From Thermoleophilaceae bacterium (lineage in GTDB: Bacteria; Actinomycetota; Thermoleophilia; Solirubrobacterales; Thermoleophilaceae), in the NCBI GenBank assembly GCA_030448005.1, contig JAUJNT010000002.1, positions 68,356-132,355 of the forward strand: a stretch of 64,000 bases of DNA, given 5' to 3'. Positions 1-7,904 of the stretch are shown here, one piece after another. Numbering within the stretch: position 1 is the stretch's first letter; each line of letters begins with the position of its first letter. The notes beneath the pieces are model-generated. The model was not told where the DNA came from. It searched no databases and saw only the letters and a list, made by a program, of their open reading frames with translations. The translations under genes were made by a program, and so were the position numbers.

Positions 1-31
1 CCCTGCGGGGCCACGGTCGCCCAGACCTGGC

Positions 32-49
32 CCCCGCGTTACCGCGGGG
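32..49 (-). terminator. GC hairpin downstream of the CAP gene
   Basis: CCCCGCG and CGCGGGG form perfect 7-bp arms around a TTAC loop, just past the stop codon of the leftward CAP gene. There is no clear U-tract, so termination is inferred from position and structure only. Confidence 0.4.
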
Positions 50-54
50 CGCGC

Positions 55-612
55 CTAGCGCCGCGTGCCGAAGGTGGTGGTGTAGGTGGCCGCCACCGGG
101 GCGCTGCTCGTGGGCGTGCTGAAGACCACTCCGATGCCGATCTCGCGGAAGCGACGGTTGAGCATGTTGCGCCTGTGGCCGGGACTGTTCATCCAGCCGA
201 CCACTGTCTCGCGGGGCGTGCTGCGGGACCCGATGCCCCAGGCCAGGTTCTCTCCCACTAGCCAGTTCCTGACCCCTCCCAGGTAGCCGGTCGAGGTCAG
301 CCGGTCCACCACGTCGAGACCTGCCTTCGAGACGTGCTCGAAGTAGCGCTCCTCGATCATGTCGCGCGTGTGGGAGAGGGCGGCTCCGGAAAGGCGCTGG
401 TTCACCCGCAGTGGGCGCATGTCACGCCGCGTGCGCTCGCGGTTGATGAGGCAGACGGTGGCCTTGGCGAGCGCCGCCTCGGAGCCGGTGCCCGGTCGGG
501 TGTTGGCGTCGGCGCAGCCGGCGGGTGCGGCTGACGCAGTGCCTGGAATGGTCGTCAGGGCGACGCATGCCAGGAGTGCCAAAAGGAGTGTGTGGAGGCG
601 GAGGGTGCGCAT
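55..612 (-). CDS. Secreted CAP-domain (SCP/PR1-like) protein
   Basis: 185 residues. Residues 1-29 form a signal peptide: two Arg near the start, a Leu/Ala-rich core and a TASA-A cleavage motif, so the protein is probably exported. The rest is one CAP domain: a helix with NRER and LSxxALSHTRDM (H81), H93 in YFEHVS, the GENLAWG strand (E121), and SPGHRRNML (H146). These are the family's usual His/Glu cleft residues. C33 and C54 could form a disulphide. Bacterial CAP proteins of this size are widespread and their substrates are mostly unknown. The ATG start is chosen because the signal peptide begins there. It is divergent from ku with a spacer of about 190 bp. Confidence 0.85.
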   Translation of the reverse strand: MRTLRLHTLLLALLACVALTTIPGTASAAPAGCADANTRPGTGSEAALAKATVCLINRERTRRDMRPLRVNQRLSGAALSHTRDMIEERYFEHVSKAGLDVVDRLTSTGYLGGVRNWLVGENLAWGIGSRSTPRETVVGWMNSPGHRRNMLNRRFREIGIGVVFSTPTSSAPVAATYTTTFGTRR

Positions 613-766
613 GCTCCATGTCTCGCCCTCCGGACCCGGTCCTTCGTTCTCGGAGCGCCGGATTTAGACGGATGGCCGAGCGCGCCGGCGTGGGCACTGC
701 TGGACGCCGTTCCCCGAGCGGTGGTCCGAGAGATCTGACGGCCCCGCGCAATTTCTCTCTCTCGGG

Positions 767-794
767 TTGCCCGAGCGTCCATCCCCGGTACCTT
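767..794 (+). promoter_or_regulatory. Candidate ku promoter, near-leaderless
   Basis: TTGCCC (767-772), a 16-bp spacer and TACCTT (789-794), with only six bases from the -10 box to the ATG at 801. This spacing would place transcription start at or next to the start codon. No Shine-Dalgarno sequence is seen. Inferred by pattern only. Confidence 0.3.
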
Positions 795-800
795 GCACTC

Positions 801-1745
801 ATGCCGCGCGCGATCTGGAGTGGCGCTATCAGCTTCGGCCTGGTGAACATCCCGGTGAAGCTCTACAGCGCCGCCAAGAAGAAGACGGTGCGCTTCCACC
901 AGCTGGACAGCGCCGACAACTCCCGCATCCAGCAGAAGCGGGTGAACCCGAACACGGGTCAGGAGGTCCCCTACGAGCAGCTCGTGAAGGGGTACGAGCT
1001 CAGCCCCGACCGCTACGTGGTGGTGCGCCCCGAGGAGCTCGAGGCCGTGGAGGCCAAGAAGACCCACACGATCGACATCGAGGACTTCGTCGAGCTGGAC
1101 CAGATCGATCCGATCTACTACGACCACCCGTACTACCTCGCCCCGGCCGAGGGTGCCGCCAAGGCGTACGCCCTGCTGCTGCAGGCCATGAAGGACGCCG
1201 GCAAGGTGGGGATCGCGCGAGTCGTGATCAGGTCGAAGGAGCAGCTGGTGGCCATCCGCCCCCGGGACAGCGTGCTCGTGATGGAGACGCTCCTCTTCGG
1301 GGACGAGGTGGTCTCCCCTTCTGATCTGGGCGAGCTTCCGGCGGTGGAGGAGCTGAAGGCCGGCAAGCGCGAGGTGGACATGGCGCGTCAGCTGATCGAG
1401 TCGCTCTCCACCGACTTCGACCCCGACAGCTACCGGGACGAGTACCGCCAGGCCGTCCTCGACCTGATCGAGCGCAAGGCGGAGGGGCATGAGGTGGCGG
1501 TCCAGGCCACCCCCGAGGCACCCGAGGAGGTGCCCGACCTCATGGCCGCCCTCGAGGCGAGCATCGCCTCCGCGAAGCGACAGGGAGGTGCGGCAAAGGA
1601 GCCCGAGAAGCGCAAGCCCCGCGCCAAGGGCTCGTCGGGAGCGTCGGGGAACGGCTCGAAGCCGCGCCCGTCCGGCGCAAAGGGCTCGTCCGGCGCCAAG
1701 GCATCGTCCGGCGCCAAGAAGAAGCGCACCGCCGCGAAGAAGTAG
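801..1745 (+). CDS. ku: Ku, DNA end-binding protein of bacterial NHEJ
   Basis: 314 residues. It should form the homodimeric ring that threads onto double-strand breaks and recruits the LigD activities. The N-terminus (PRAIWSGAISFGLVNIPVKL, residues 2-21) is the bacterial Ku signature, followed by the beta-barrel core to about residue 230 with YYDHPYYLAP (107-116) and a Ku-typical helix near 190-225. Residues about 250-314 are a low-complexity Lys/Ala/Ser/Gly tail with repeated SSGAK units. Such basic tails in actinobacterial Ku help DNA binding. The ATG at 801 is chosen because the conserved domain begins there; the open frame upstream is not Ku-like. The LigD-type polymerase gene starts on the very next base, so the two are translationally coupled. 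Confidence 0.95.
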   Translation: MPRAIWSGAISFGLVNIPVKLYSAAKKKTVRFHQLDSADNSRIQQKRVNPNTGQEVPYEQLVKGYELSPDRYVVVRPEELEAVEAKKTHTIDIEDFVELDQIDPIYYDHPYYLAPAEGAAKAYALLLQAMKDAGKVGIARVVIRSKEQLVAIRPRDSVLVMETLLFGDEVVSPSDLGELPAVEELKAGKREVDMARQLIESLSTDFDPDSYRDEYRQAVLDLIERKAEGHEVAVQATPEAPEEVPDLMAALEASIASAKRQGGAAKEPEKRKPRAKGSSGASGNGSKPRPSGAKGSSGAKASSGAKKKRTAAKK

Positions 1746-2651
1746 GTGGCCCGGGAGGCCGTCGAGGTGAAGGTCGAGGGGCGCCGTCTCCGGCTCTCCA
1801 ACCTCGACAAGGTGCTCTACCCGGCCACCGGGTTCACCAAGGGCCAGGTCATCGACTACTACACCCGGGTGGCGCCGTACGTGCTGCCCCACCTGAGCGG
1901 CCGGCCGCTGACGCTCAAGCGGTACCCGAACGGCGTCGAGGGCGGCCACTTCTACGAGAAGCAGCGGCCGTCCCACGCCCCGGAGTGGGTGCGCTCGGTG
2001 CCGGTCGTGGCCGGCGGGCGCACGATCGACTTCGTGGTCTGCGACGACCTCGCCACCCTGGTCTGGCTCGCCAACCTCGCCGACCTGGAGCTCCACCCCT
2101 CGCTGTCGCTGGCCGAGGAGGTGGAGCGGCCGACCGTCGTCGCCTTCGACCTCGACCCGGGTCCTCCCGCCACGATCGAGCAGTGCTGCACCGTGGCGCT
2201 GCTGCTCCGCGACACCCTCGGCCAGCTCGGGCTCGAGTGCTTTGCCAAGACCTCGGGGTCGAAGGGGATGCAGGTGTACCTGCCGCTGAACACGGAGACC
2301 ACCTATGACGAGACGAAGCCATTCGCGCACGGACTCGCCCGCCTGCTCGAGAGCCGCGAGGAGGAGCTCATCGTCTCCGTCATGCGCAAGAGCGAGAGGC
2401 ACGGGAAGGTGTTCATCGATTGGAGCCAGAACGATTCTCACAAGACCACGGTCGGGGTCCACTCCCTCCGGGCGCGGGAGCACCCGACGGCTTCGACGCC
2501 GCTGCGGTGGGGGGAGGTCGAGGAGGTAGCCGGCGGGGGAGATCCTGAGGCGCTCGTCTACGAGTCCTCCCAGGCGCTCGAGCGGCTGGAGCGCCACGGC
2601 GATCCCTTCGCCCCCGTGCTCGGGCTGAAGCAGCGCCTGCCGGATCTCTGA
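1746..2651 (+). CDS. LigD-type polymerase/primase domain protein (PrimPol), stand-alone
   Basis: 301 residues starting with GTG directly after the ku stop codon. It matches the polymerase module of LigD, which fills gaps and adds nucleotides during end joining; there is no ligase or phosphoesterase domain. Visible landmarks: LSNLDKVLYPATG (18-29), LKRYPNG (57-63), the metal-binding pair D135/D137 in FDLDPG, and the third acidic residue D225 in FIDWSQN. The loop that reads SGSKGLH in M. tuberculosis LigD reads SGSKGMQ (170-176), so the nucleotide-contacting His is Gln. A second LigD-type polymerase at 49757-50824 keeps the His. Whether this one is catalytically altered is inference. Confidence 0.9.
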   Translation: MAREAVEVKVEGRRLRLSNLDKVLYPATGFTKGQVIDYYTRVAPYVLPHLSGRPLTLKRYPNGVEGGHFYEKQRPSHAPEWVRSVPVVAGGRTIDFVVCDDLATLVWLANLADLELHPSLSLAEEVERPTVVAFDLDPGPPATIEQCCTVALLLRDTLGQLGLECFAKTSGSKGMQVYLPLNTETTYDETKPFAHGLARLLESREEELIVSVMRKSERHGKVFIDWSQNDSHKTTVGVHSLRAREHPTASTPLRWGEVEEVAGGGDPEALVYESSQALERLERHGDPFAPVLGLKQRLPDL

Positions 2652-2678
2652 GCGTCCCCAGCTAGCTTTACGTTCCGG

Positions 2679-3731
2679 ATGGTGGACTGGACCCTGGCGC
2701 GTCAGATCGCTCGCTTCGCGGCGCGCTCCGACGACGTGCCCGCCCTAGGCCTCGACCTCCCCGCACTCGCGCGGGAGATCGAGCCGGACGTAATCGCCCA
2801 TGCCAGGCTCCAGCCCGCCGGGGCGGCGCCGAGTGCCGAGGTGGTCGGCAGGGGCGCCTGGGCCGAGGCCAACCTCTCCTCGCTCTCCACGCTGCTCGAG
2901 CCGGTCACCGGGCGCCTCGAGGACAGGCTGGCACGCGCGGGCCCGTTCGCCGGAGCGCTGCACCTCGGCACAGGGGTCGCGCTTGCCGCCGAGGTGGGCC
3001 TCGTCGTCGGGTACATGTCCCAGCGGGTGCTCGGCCAGTACGAGCTCGCGCTGCTGGCGCCGGACACCCCGCCGCGGCTGCTCTTCGTGGCCACCAACCT
3101 AGAGCGCGCAGTCGCCGAGCTCGACGTGGATCAGGACAGCTTCCTGCGCTGGGTCGTCATCCACGAGCTCACCCACGCTCTCCAGTTCGGGAGTATTCCG
3201 TGGCTGCGCGGCCATCTCGGCGGCCTGCTGCGTGACTACCTGGAGACCGTGGACGTGCGCATCGAGCGCGGAGCCACGGGAGGGCTTCCCTCTCTGCCCG
3301 ACCTCACGGATCTTGTCGAGCGCTTCCGCGAAGGTGGTCTGGCCGCCCTCGTCCAGACCGGGGAGCAGCGCGCCATCGTGGAGCGGATGCAGGCGGCGAT
3401 GGCGCTGATCGAGGGCCATGCCGAGCACGTGATGGACGCCCTCGCCCCCCACCTCGTGCCGGAGCACGAGGGCCTGCGTGAGGCGATGTCGCGGCGTCGG
3501 GCCAGCCGGTCGGCTCCGGAGCGGATCCTCGGACGCCTCCTCGGTATGGACATGAAGCTGCGTCAGTACGAGCTCGGCAAGTCCTTCTGCGACGCCGTGG
3601 TCGCCGAAGGCGGCATCGAGGCGCTCAACCGGGCCTGGGCGGCGCCCCACGCGCTGCCGACGCTCGAGGAGATCGAGCAGCCGGTCATGTGGCTGGGTCG
3701 CACCGAGGCGCCCGCCGCGCCCGTTCCCTGA
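2679..3731 (+). CDS. Zinc-dependent metalloprotease, DUF2342 / F420-biosynthesis-associated (zincin_2)
   Basis: 350 residues. Belongs to the actinobacterial DUF2342 family often annotated as coenzyme F420 biosynthesis-associated. The zincin motif is HELTH (H162, E163, H166), followed by ALQF and a long helical C-terminal half with DPLAPH-type residues and LGMDMKLRQYE. No signal peptide or transmembrane segment is visible, so it is probably cytoplasmic. It lies 27 bp after the LigD-type gene and could be part of the same transcript, but TAGCTT at 2663-2668, ten bases before the ATG, could also be its own -10 box. The link to F420 is a family annotation; nothing around it here makes F420. Confidence 0.85.
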   Translation: MVDWTLARQIARFAARSDDVPALGLDLPALAREIEPDVIAHARLQPAGAAPSAEVVGRGAWAEANLSSLSTLLEPVTGRLEDRLARAGPFAGALHLGTGVALAAEVGLVVGYMSQRVLGQYELALLAPDTPPRLLFVATNLERAVAELDVDQDSFLRWVVIHELTHALQFGSIPWLRGHLGGLLRDYLETVDVRIERGATGGLPSLPDLTDLVERFREGGLAALVQTGEQRAIVERMQAAMALIEGHAEHVMDALAPHLVPEHEGLREAMSRRRASRSAPERILGRLLGMDMKLRQYELGKSFCDAVVAEGGIEALNRAWAAPHALPTLEEIEQPVMWLGRTEAPAAPVP

Positions 3732-4307
3732 GTGCCCGCGCGCGGCTCCGTCCAGGGAACGACCGACCCTGGGAAGAGATTCCTGATTCATGGACGAGGA
3801 CTCAGAGCACCTCTGTCCGGCGACGTTGAAGTGGATGAGACCTACCACGGTGGCAAGCCGCGAGCGAAGGCCATGCGGGAAGGCACCGCCCACCGCGACA
3901 AGACCCGCCGTGCGGTCGTGTTCGGGATGGTCGAGCGTGGCGGCAGAATTCAGGTCACGCACCTGCCGAACGCTGGCGGGGCGGCGATCAAGCGCACGAT
4001 GGGCCAGCACATCCTCCCCGAATCGATGATCTTCACGGACGAGTGGCCGACCTATCGAGGCCTGCACAAGACCTACATCGGGCATCGCCGCATCCGCCAC
4101 AAGGAACGCATCTACGTGGACGGCGACACTCACACCCAGACGGTCGAGGGGTTCTTCGGTCTGTTCAAGAACGGCGTGCGGGGCACCTACCACGCGGTCT
4201 CGCACAAGTGGCTACAGGGCTACCTGAACGAATACGCATGGCGCTACAACCGCCGCAACGACCGTCGCGCCATGTTCCGGTCGCTGATACTTCGCGCTGC
4301 CCTCTGA
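3732..4307 (+). pseudogene. IS1595-family (ISXO2-like) transposase, 5'-truncated
   Basis: The open frame begins with a GTG abutting the zincin stop codon, but the first 25 or so codons are not transposase. Similarity starts at about residue 30 with the DDE domain: VDETYHGG (D35), FTDEWPTY (D103), then TVEGFFGLFKNGVRG and the terminal YNRRNDR/FRSL motif. The N-terminal zinc-ribbon and DNA-binding part, roughly 100 residues in intact relatives, is missing. The catalytic half looks intact to its end. The element was therefore cut at its 5' side, probably when it joined the ku operon end. A 3' scrap of a related transposase lies at 47292-47422. Confidence 0.8.
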
Positions 4308-4331
4308 AAGCTCTCGGTCCGCCGAAGCCAC

Positions 4332-4734
4332 CTAAGACTTGGGCGAGCGGACCCGGTTGCGGCCCCGCAGCGGGCCGGCGATCTTACGGAAGTCGCGCAT
4401 CACGTCATCGCGGCTCTTGGGGGTCTCGCCCATAGGGGCTTTCGTCCCCTTGGGCAAGGGCGAGCCGTTGCGCTTAGACGTGGGCTTGCTGGCCACGATC
4501 CTGAGCGACGGGAGGGTTCTCCGACCACGGGGGCAGCGGGTCTGCGACCTTCTGGCCGGGCACCAGCGGACGCTCGCCAACTTCGCAGTGGTAGCAGAGG
4601 GCGGTAGCGGCATCTTCGCGGTACCACTGGTGGTTGCCGCAATCCTGCTTGCCCTTCGGAGCGAGAGCGGTCAACGCGTAGGGGAGATTGCCCCGAACCC
4701 AGGTCCGTACGCGATATCTACCGGTTTGCTTCAT
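4332..4734 (-). pseudogene. Small zinc-ribbon-like protein beside the IS remnant, frameshifted
   Basis: Two leftward frames join into one plausible protein. It starts at an ATG at 4734 (MKQTGRYRVRTWVRGNLPY), carries a possible metal site (CGNH...CYHC), and after a frame change near 4505-4520 continues to a basic tail with PKGTKAP, RDDVMRDFRKIAGPLRGR. The tail resembles the small protein at 47555-47716, which also sits just downstream of an IS1595-type transposase fragment. This suggests a conserved passenger or neighbour gene. No known family is recognised. The frame change could be decay or an assembly error. Confidence 0.4.
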
Positions 4735-5282
4735 GCCGTCCGCTTCCGATACTAGCCCCGGCAGCACAATTTTGCCTCGGCTGGCTAGTCGCTGTGGCGC
4801 TTCTGCTTGTTGCGACGCATACCGCATTTTCCTCCTTCGCGTACCGACGACGTACCGCCTTCGGTAACGCGGGATCTCTCGCCCTCCTTGAGACTTCCGC
4901 AGTGGGCAACTCTTGAAACTCCGTATCTCGCTGTCGGCCCTTCCGGTGCATGGCTCCTGGCCTCAGCTTCCTTTCTTCGTCTGAGCCCCATGCCATACTC
5001 CGGACTGGGTGTAGTTCCGTTTCCGGCTTCGGGGTCTGCAGACTTCGACAAAGGGCTCGCTCGGGTTTGGCGACCTGAGCGGGCCATTTTGCCATTCTGC
5101 TCCGAAGTCCGGACCGATTCGCCGCTTTCAAGCGGTTTGCGGGCCTTTTCCGTACGACTTGCCTCGCAAAACGCGGGGTCTTTGTCGGCGCGGCGCAGAA
5201 GAACGAGTACGACCCTCGCGCAGACCCGCTCTCGATGTGTTCTCACGTCATACCCCCCTTGAAGGGATACTTGCCATCGAGG
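4735..5282. other. Low-GC gap without a convincing gene
   Basis: Visibly poorer in G+C than the flanks. Open frames exist on both strands (4807-5262 plus; 4785-5339 and 4718-5131 minus), but none shows a recognisable domain, a good ribosome-binding site or third-position GC bias. It sits between an IS remnant and a promoter, so it is most simply imported or decayed DNA. Confidence 0.5.
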
Positions 5283-5310
5283 TTTACAAACGTGTGTTCG
5301 CTGGTATAGT
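5283..5310 (+). promoter_or_regulatory. Sigma-70-type promoter with embedded LexA-like box
   Basis: TTTACA (5283-5288), a 16-bp spacer and TATAGT (5305-5310) make one of the best promoter matches in the window. Between them, CAAACGTGTGTTCG (5287-5300) reads on the other strand as CGAAC-N4-GTTTG, one base from the core of the actinobacterial SOS box CGAAC-N4-GTTCG. A repressor bound there would cover the space between -35 and -10. The next gene is the H1-like protein at 5373, preceded by GGGAAGGAG. SOS control is inference. Confidence 0.5.
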
Positions 5311-5372
5311 CCTACTGAACTTAGAACTAATAGGATCAACTACCTCCGGCAAACGCCGGGAAGGAGCGACAC

Positions 5373-6035
5373 ATGGCCACCCAGACGCCCACAGACCGCA
5401 AGGCCGCCGCCAAGAAGGCCGCCGAGACCCGCCGGCGCAACCAGCGCAGCGCCACCGCCAAGAAGGCGGCAGCCACGCGCAAGCGCAACACCACGGCAGC
5501 GCAGCGCAGCGCGCGCGGCAAGCAGTCCGCCGCCACGCGCAAGGGCAATGAGGCCTCTCGCGGCGCCCAGACCACCCAGGCTCAAGCCAAGCGCACCGCG
5601 ACCAGCGGGCTGCGCACGGTGCAGGCAGGCGCCGAGGCCGGGAAGTACACCCTCGATGTCGTCGCCACCCAGGCTCAGCGCGCCGCGCTCATCCCGGTGG
5701 GCGCCGCCCTCAGCGCGCGTGACAGCGTGGTCGACGCGGTCAAGCCCTACACCAGCCGCGACAAGGCCGAGAAGGAGCTCTCCCGGCTGCGCCGCGACAT
5801 GAGCCGCGACCTCACCAGGTTCGAGCGTCGTGGGACCACGGCTCGCAACCGGGTACAGCGGGAGGTCAAGCGCACCCGCACGCGCGTCGAGCGAGAGCTG
5901 CGCCAGCGTCGCACGCAGGCCGAGCGCGTCGTGAAGCGCAACCGCCGCGACATCGAGAAGCAGGTCAACGGCGTGCAGTCGGGCGCCGAGGGCCTGGCCA
6001 AGCGAGTCCAAGAGCGGGTGGCGAGCTTGGCGTAG
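5373..6035 (+). CDS. Lys/Arg/Ala-rich histone H1-like / HBHA-like protein
   Basis: 220 residues. Residues 1-60 are made of repeated AAKKAAxTRK(R)N-type units, like histone H1 tails and the basic tails of mycobacterial HupB/HBHA. Residues about 75-120 are less basic, with a short hydrophobic stretch (ALIPVGAALSARDSVVDAV). The rest is a long charged coiled-coil helix (RLRRDMSRDLTRFERR, then VKRTRTRVEREL and on). No signal peptide is seen. Binding to DNA or another polyanion is inferred from composition alone. The start is well supported by GGGAAGGAG seven bases before the ATG. Its promoter carries a LexA-like box, which would fit a role in chromatin after DNA damage. Confidence 0.7.
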   Translation: MATQTPTDRKAAAKKAAETRRRNQRSATAKKAAATRKRNTTAAQRSARGKQSAATRKGNEASRGAQTTQAQAKRTATSGLRTVQAGAEAGKYTLDVVATQAQRAALIPVGAALSARDSVVDAVKPYTSRDKAEKELSRLRRDMSRDLTRFERRGTTARNRVQREVKRTRTRVERELRQRRTQAERVVKRNRRDIEKQVNGVQSGAEGLAKRVQERVASLA

Positions 6036-6064
6036 TCAAGGGACCCCGGGGACGCCGCGCCGTT

Positions 6065-6094
6065 GACAAATTCGGCAGGGAAGCCGAATTCGTC
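6065..6094. repeat. Palindromic repeat, copy 1
   Basis: GACAAATTCGGC, a six-base spacer (AGGGAA) and GCCGAATTCGTC form 12-bp arms with one mismatch. The same element recurs at 8868-8897 with perfect arms and shared flanks (CGTTGACA before, GTCGCACC after). Here it follows the H1-like gene by 30 bp. Confidence 0.8.
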
Positions 6095-6101
6095 GCACCA
6101 A

Positions 6102-6224
6102 CTTCCCCCGCCCGGCAGGAGAGACCGGAGGCGGGGAAGGACTGCCGACCCATACCCCCGTCGGCAGTAGCAGTATCTCTCCTCCTCCTCCCCAGCCGGC
6201 GGCGCCACGGCGGCGCCGCCGGCT
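6102..6224. other. Cluster of three further hairpins upstream of mrp
   Basis: After palindromic copy 1 come three more inverted repeats in 123 bp: CTTCCCCCGCC/GGCGGGGAAG (6102-6112 with 6130-6139, one bulge); ACTGCCGAC/GTCGGCAGT (6141-6149 with 6160-6168, perfect); and AGCCGGCGGCGCC/GGCGCCGCCGGCT (6194-6206 with 6212-6224, perfect, 5-nt loop). No open frame explains them. They could be stacked terminators for the H1-like gene or a structured leader or small RNA ahead of mrp. Confidence 0.6.
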
Positions 6225-6272
6225 CCTCCTTGCCTCCGGGCGCACGCCGCCCCCTCTGCCACAATCTGAGCG

Positions 6273-7474
6273 ATGCCCACGGAGGAACAGATCAGGGACG
6301 CTCTCACGAACGTCATCGATCCCGAGCTGCGCAAGAACATCGTGGAGCTGGGGATGGTTCGCGCGATCGAGCGCCGCGAGGGACGAGCGCGTCCACGTCA
6401 CCGTCTCCCTGACCACGGCCGGCTGTCCGATCCGCTCCCACTTCCAGACCGCGGTGTCGGACAACGTGATGGCGCTCGGCGGTGTCTCCGCCGTGAGCGT
6501 CGACTTCGACGTGCTCTCCGACGGCGAGAAGAAGTCCCTCCAGCAGCGCCTGGGCCGGGGCGGGCTGCCCCAGGGCGCCCTCGCGCGGGTCAAGAACGTG
6601 ATCTGCGTCGGCTCCGGCAAGGGGGGGTCGGCAAGTCCACGGTGACCGCGAACCTGGCGACGGCGCTTCAGCTCGAGGGCATGCAGACCTCCGTCATGGA
6701 CGCCGACGTGTGGGGCTACTCCATTCCGCGCATGCTCGGGGTGCACGGGCGCCCGATGGTCAACGGCGAGCGCAAGATCATTCCTCTTGACGCTCCGGCG
6801 GGCGTCAAGGCCATCTCGATCGAGTTCTTCCTCGAACAGGAGGACCAGGCCATCACCTGGCGCGGTCCGATGCTCCACAAGGCCATCCGCCAGTTCCTCG
6901 AGGACGTGGACTGGGGGTGAGCTCGACTACCTGCTCATCGACCTCCCGCCGGGCACCGGCGACGTGTCGATGACCCTTGCCCAGCTGCCGCAGGCGCGCT
7001 TCGTGATCGTGACCACCCCGCAGCCGGCGGCGCAGAAGGTGGCCAAGCGCGCCGCCGACACCGCGCTGCGCTACGACCTCGAGATCGCCGGCGTGGTCGA
7101 GAACATGTCCGGCTTCACCACTCCCTCCGGCGAGCGCTTCACGATCTTCGGCGAGGGCGGAGGCCAGGCGCTGGCCGACGAGCTCGACGTGCCGTTGCTC
7201 GGCAAGGTGCCGCTCCAGGAGGAGCTTCGCCTGGGAGCCGACGAGGGCCTGCCACTGGTGCTGACCGACCCGGACGCGCCCGCGGCCCAGGCGCTCTTCC
7301 ATGCCGCCCGCGGCCTGATCGCGGCCACCCCGCAGGAGCTGCCGACGATGCAGGAGCCCTCTGGCCCGCCGCTACCCAAGATCACCGGCACCGAGCTGCC
7401 GATGGCCGCCGGTCGAGCCATCAAGCTCGGCGCAGGATCCGCCCGACGACGAGCAGGCCAGACCGGCCGCCTAG
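6273..7474 (+). pseudogene. Mrp/NBP35-type P-loop Fe-S carrier ATPase, broken by several frameshifts
   Basis: Joining frames gives a normal Mrp of about 400 residues: a DUF59/MIP18-like N-terminus (DALTNVIDPELRKNIVELGMV), SLTTAGCPIRSHF, the deviant Walker A GKGGVGKST, DADVWGYSIPRMLG, LLIDLPPGTGD and ENMSGF. In Mrp proteins this ATPase loads Fe-S clusters onto client proteins. The reading frame breaks at about 6380; at the G-run 6621-6627 (seven G where eight are needed, inside Walker A); at the G-run 6913-6917 (five where four are needed); and at about 7431, before an ending DDEQARPAA and TAG at 7472. All are single-base changes in otherwise intact sequence, so sequencing or assembly error is as likely as true decay. 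Convergent with ferredoxin. Confidence 0.85.
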
Positions 7475-7497
7475 GCCGAGCCGGCGGCCGCGGCTGC

Positions 7498-7764
7498 TCA
7501 GGCCTGGTTCTTGAAGTACTCCACGTTGATCTCGGTGAACTTGGTCCACTCCTCGGGGAGCTGGTCCTCGGCGAAGCAGGCATCCACGGGGCATGCCTCC
7601 ACGCAGGCATCGCAGTCGATGCACTCCTCGGGGTCGATGTAGAGCTGCTCGACCTTGTCGTAGTCGGGCTCGTCCGGCGTGGGATGGATGCAGTCGACCG
7701 GGCAGACCTCGACGCACGAGTTGTCCTTCTGGCCGATGCAGGGCTCTGCGATGACGTAAGCCAA
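7498..7764 (-). CDS. fdxA: Ferredoxin with two clusters (7Fe/8Fe FdxA type)
   Basis: 88 residues starting with TTG. The start is set by the family N-terminus AYVIAEPCIG; the open frame extends upstream but that part is not ferredoxin-like, and GAGGA lies about 11 bases before the TTG. Cysteines C9, C17, C21 and C25 (CPVDC) form the first set. C48, C51, C54 and C58 (CIDCDACVEACP) form the second. This is the arrangement of actinobacterial seven-iron ferredoxins that carry electrons for P450s and other oxidoreductases in the cytoplasm. It ends 24 bp from the mrp stop, tail to tail. Confidence 0.9.
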   Translation of the reverse strand: MAYVIAEPCIGQKDNSCVEVCPVDCIHPTPDEPDYDKVEQLYIDPEECIDCDACVEACPVDACFAEDQLPEEWTKFTEINVEYFKNQA

Positions 7765-7891
7765 TGGGTTCGGTTCCTCAGCGAGTTCGGTGTCGGGGCG
7801 GCCGCCGGGCCGTGGACCCGAGCGGACAGGCATTCTACGGGACCCACCCTGTGGGGACCTTGCGCCGCCCGGCGACGGCCAGCGCGTGAAC

Positions 7892-7897
7892 TACGCT
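7892..7897 (+). promoter_or_regulatory. Candidate -10 box, leaderless start of the SDR gene
   Basis: TACGCT lies seven bases before the ATG at 7905, and no ribosome-binding site is visible. The spacing is that of leaderless actinobacterial transcripts. No convincing -35 box is seen. Confidence 0.3.
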
Positions 7898-7904
7898 GCT
7901 GGCG

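Noticed and set aside
555-2597. 680-codon minus-strand frame over ku and the LigD-type gene
   Set aside because: The opposite strand carries full family motifs; the minus frame is low-complexity Leu/Arg/Gly shadow.
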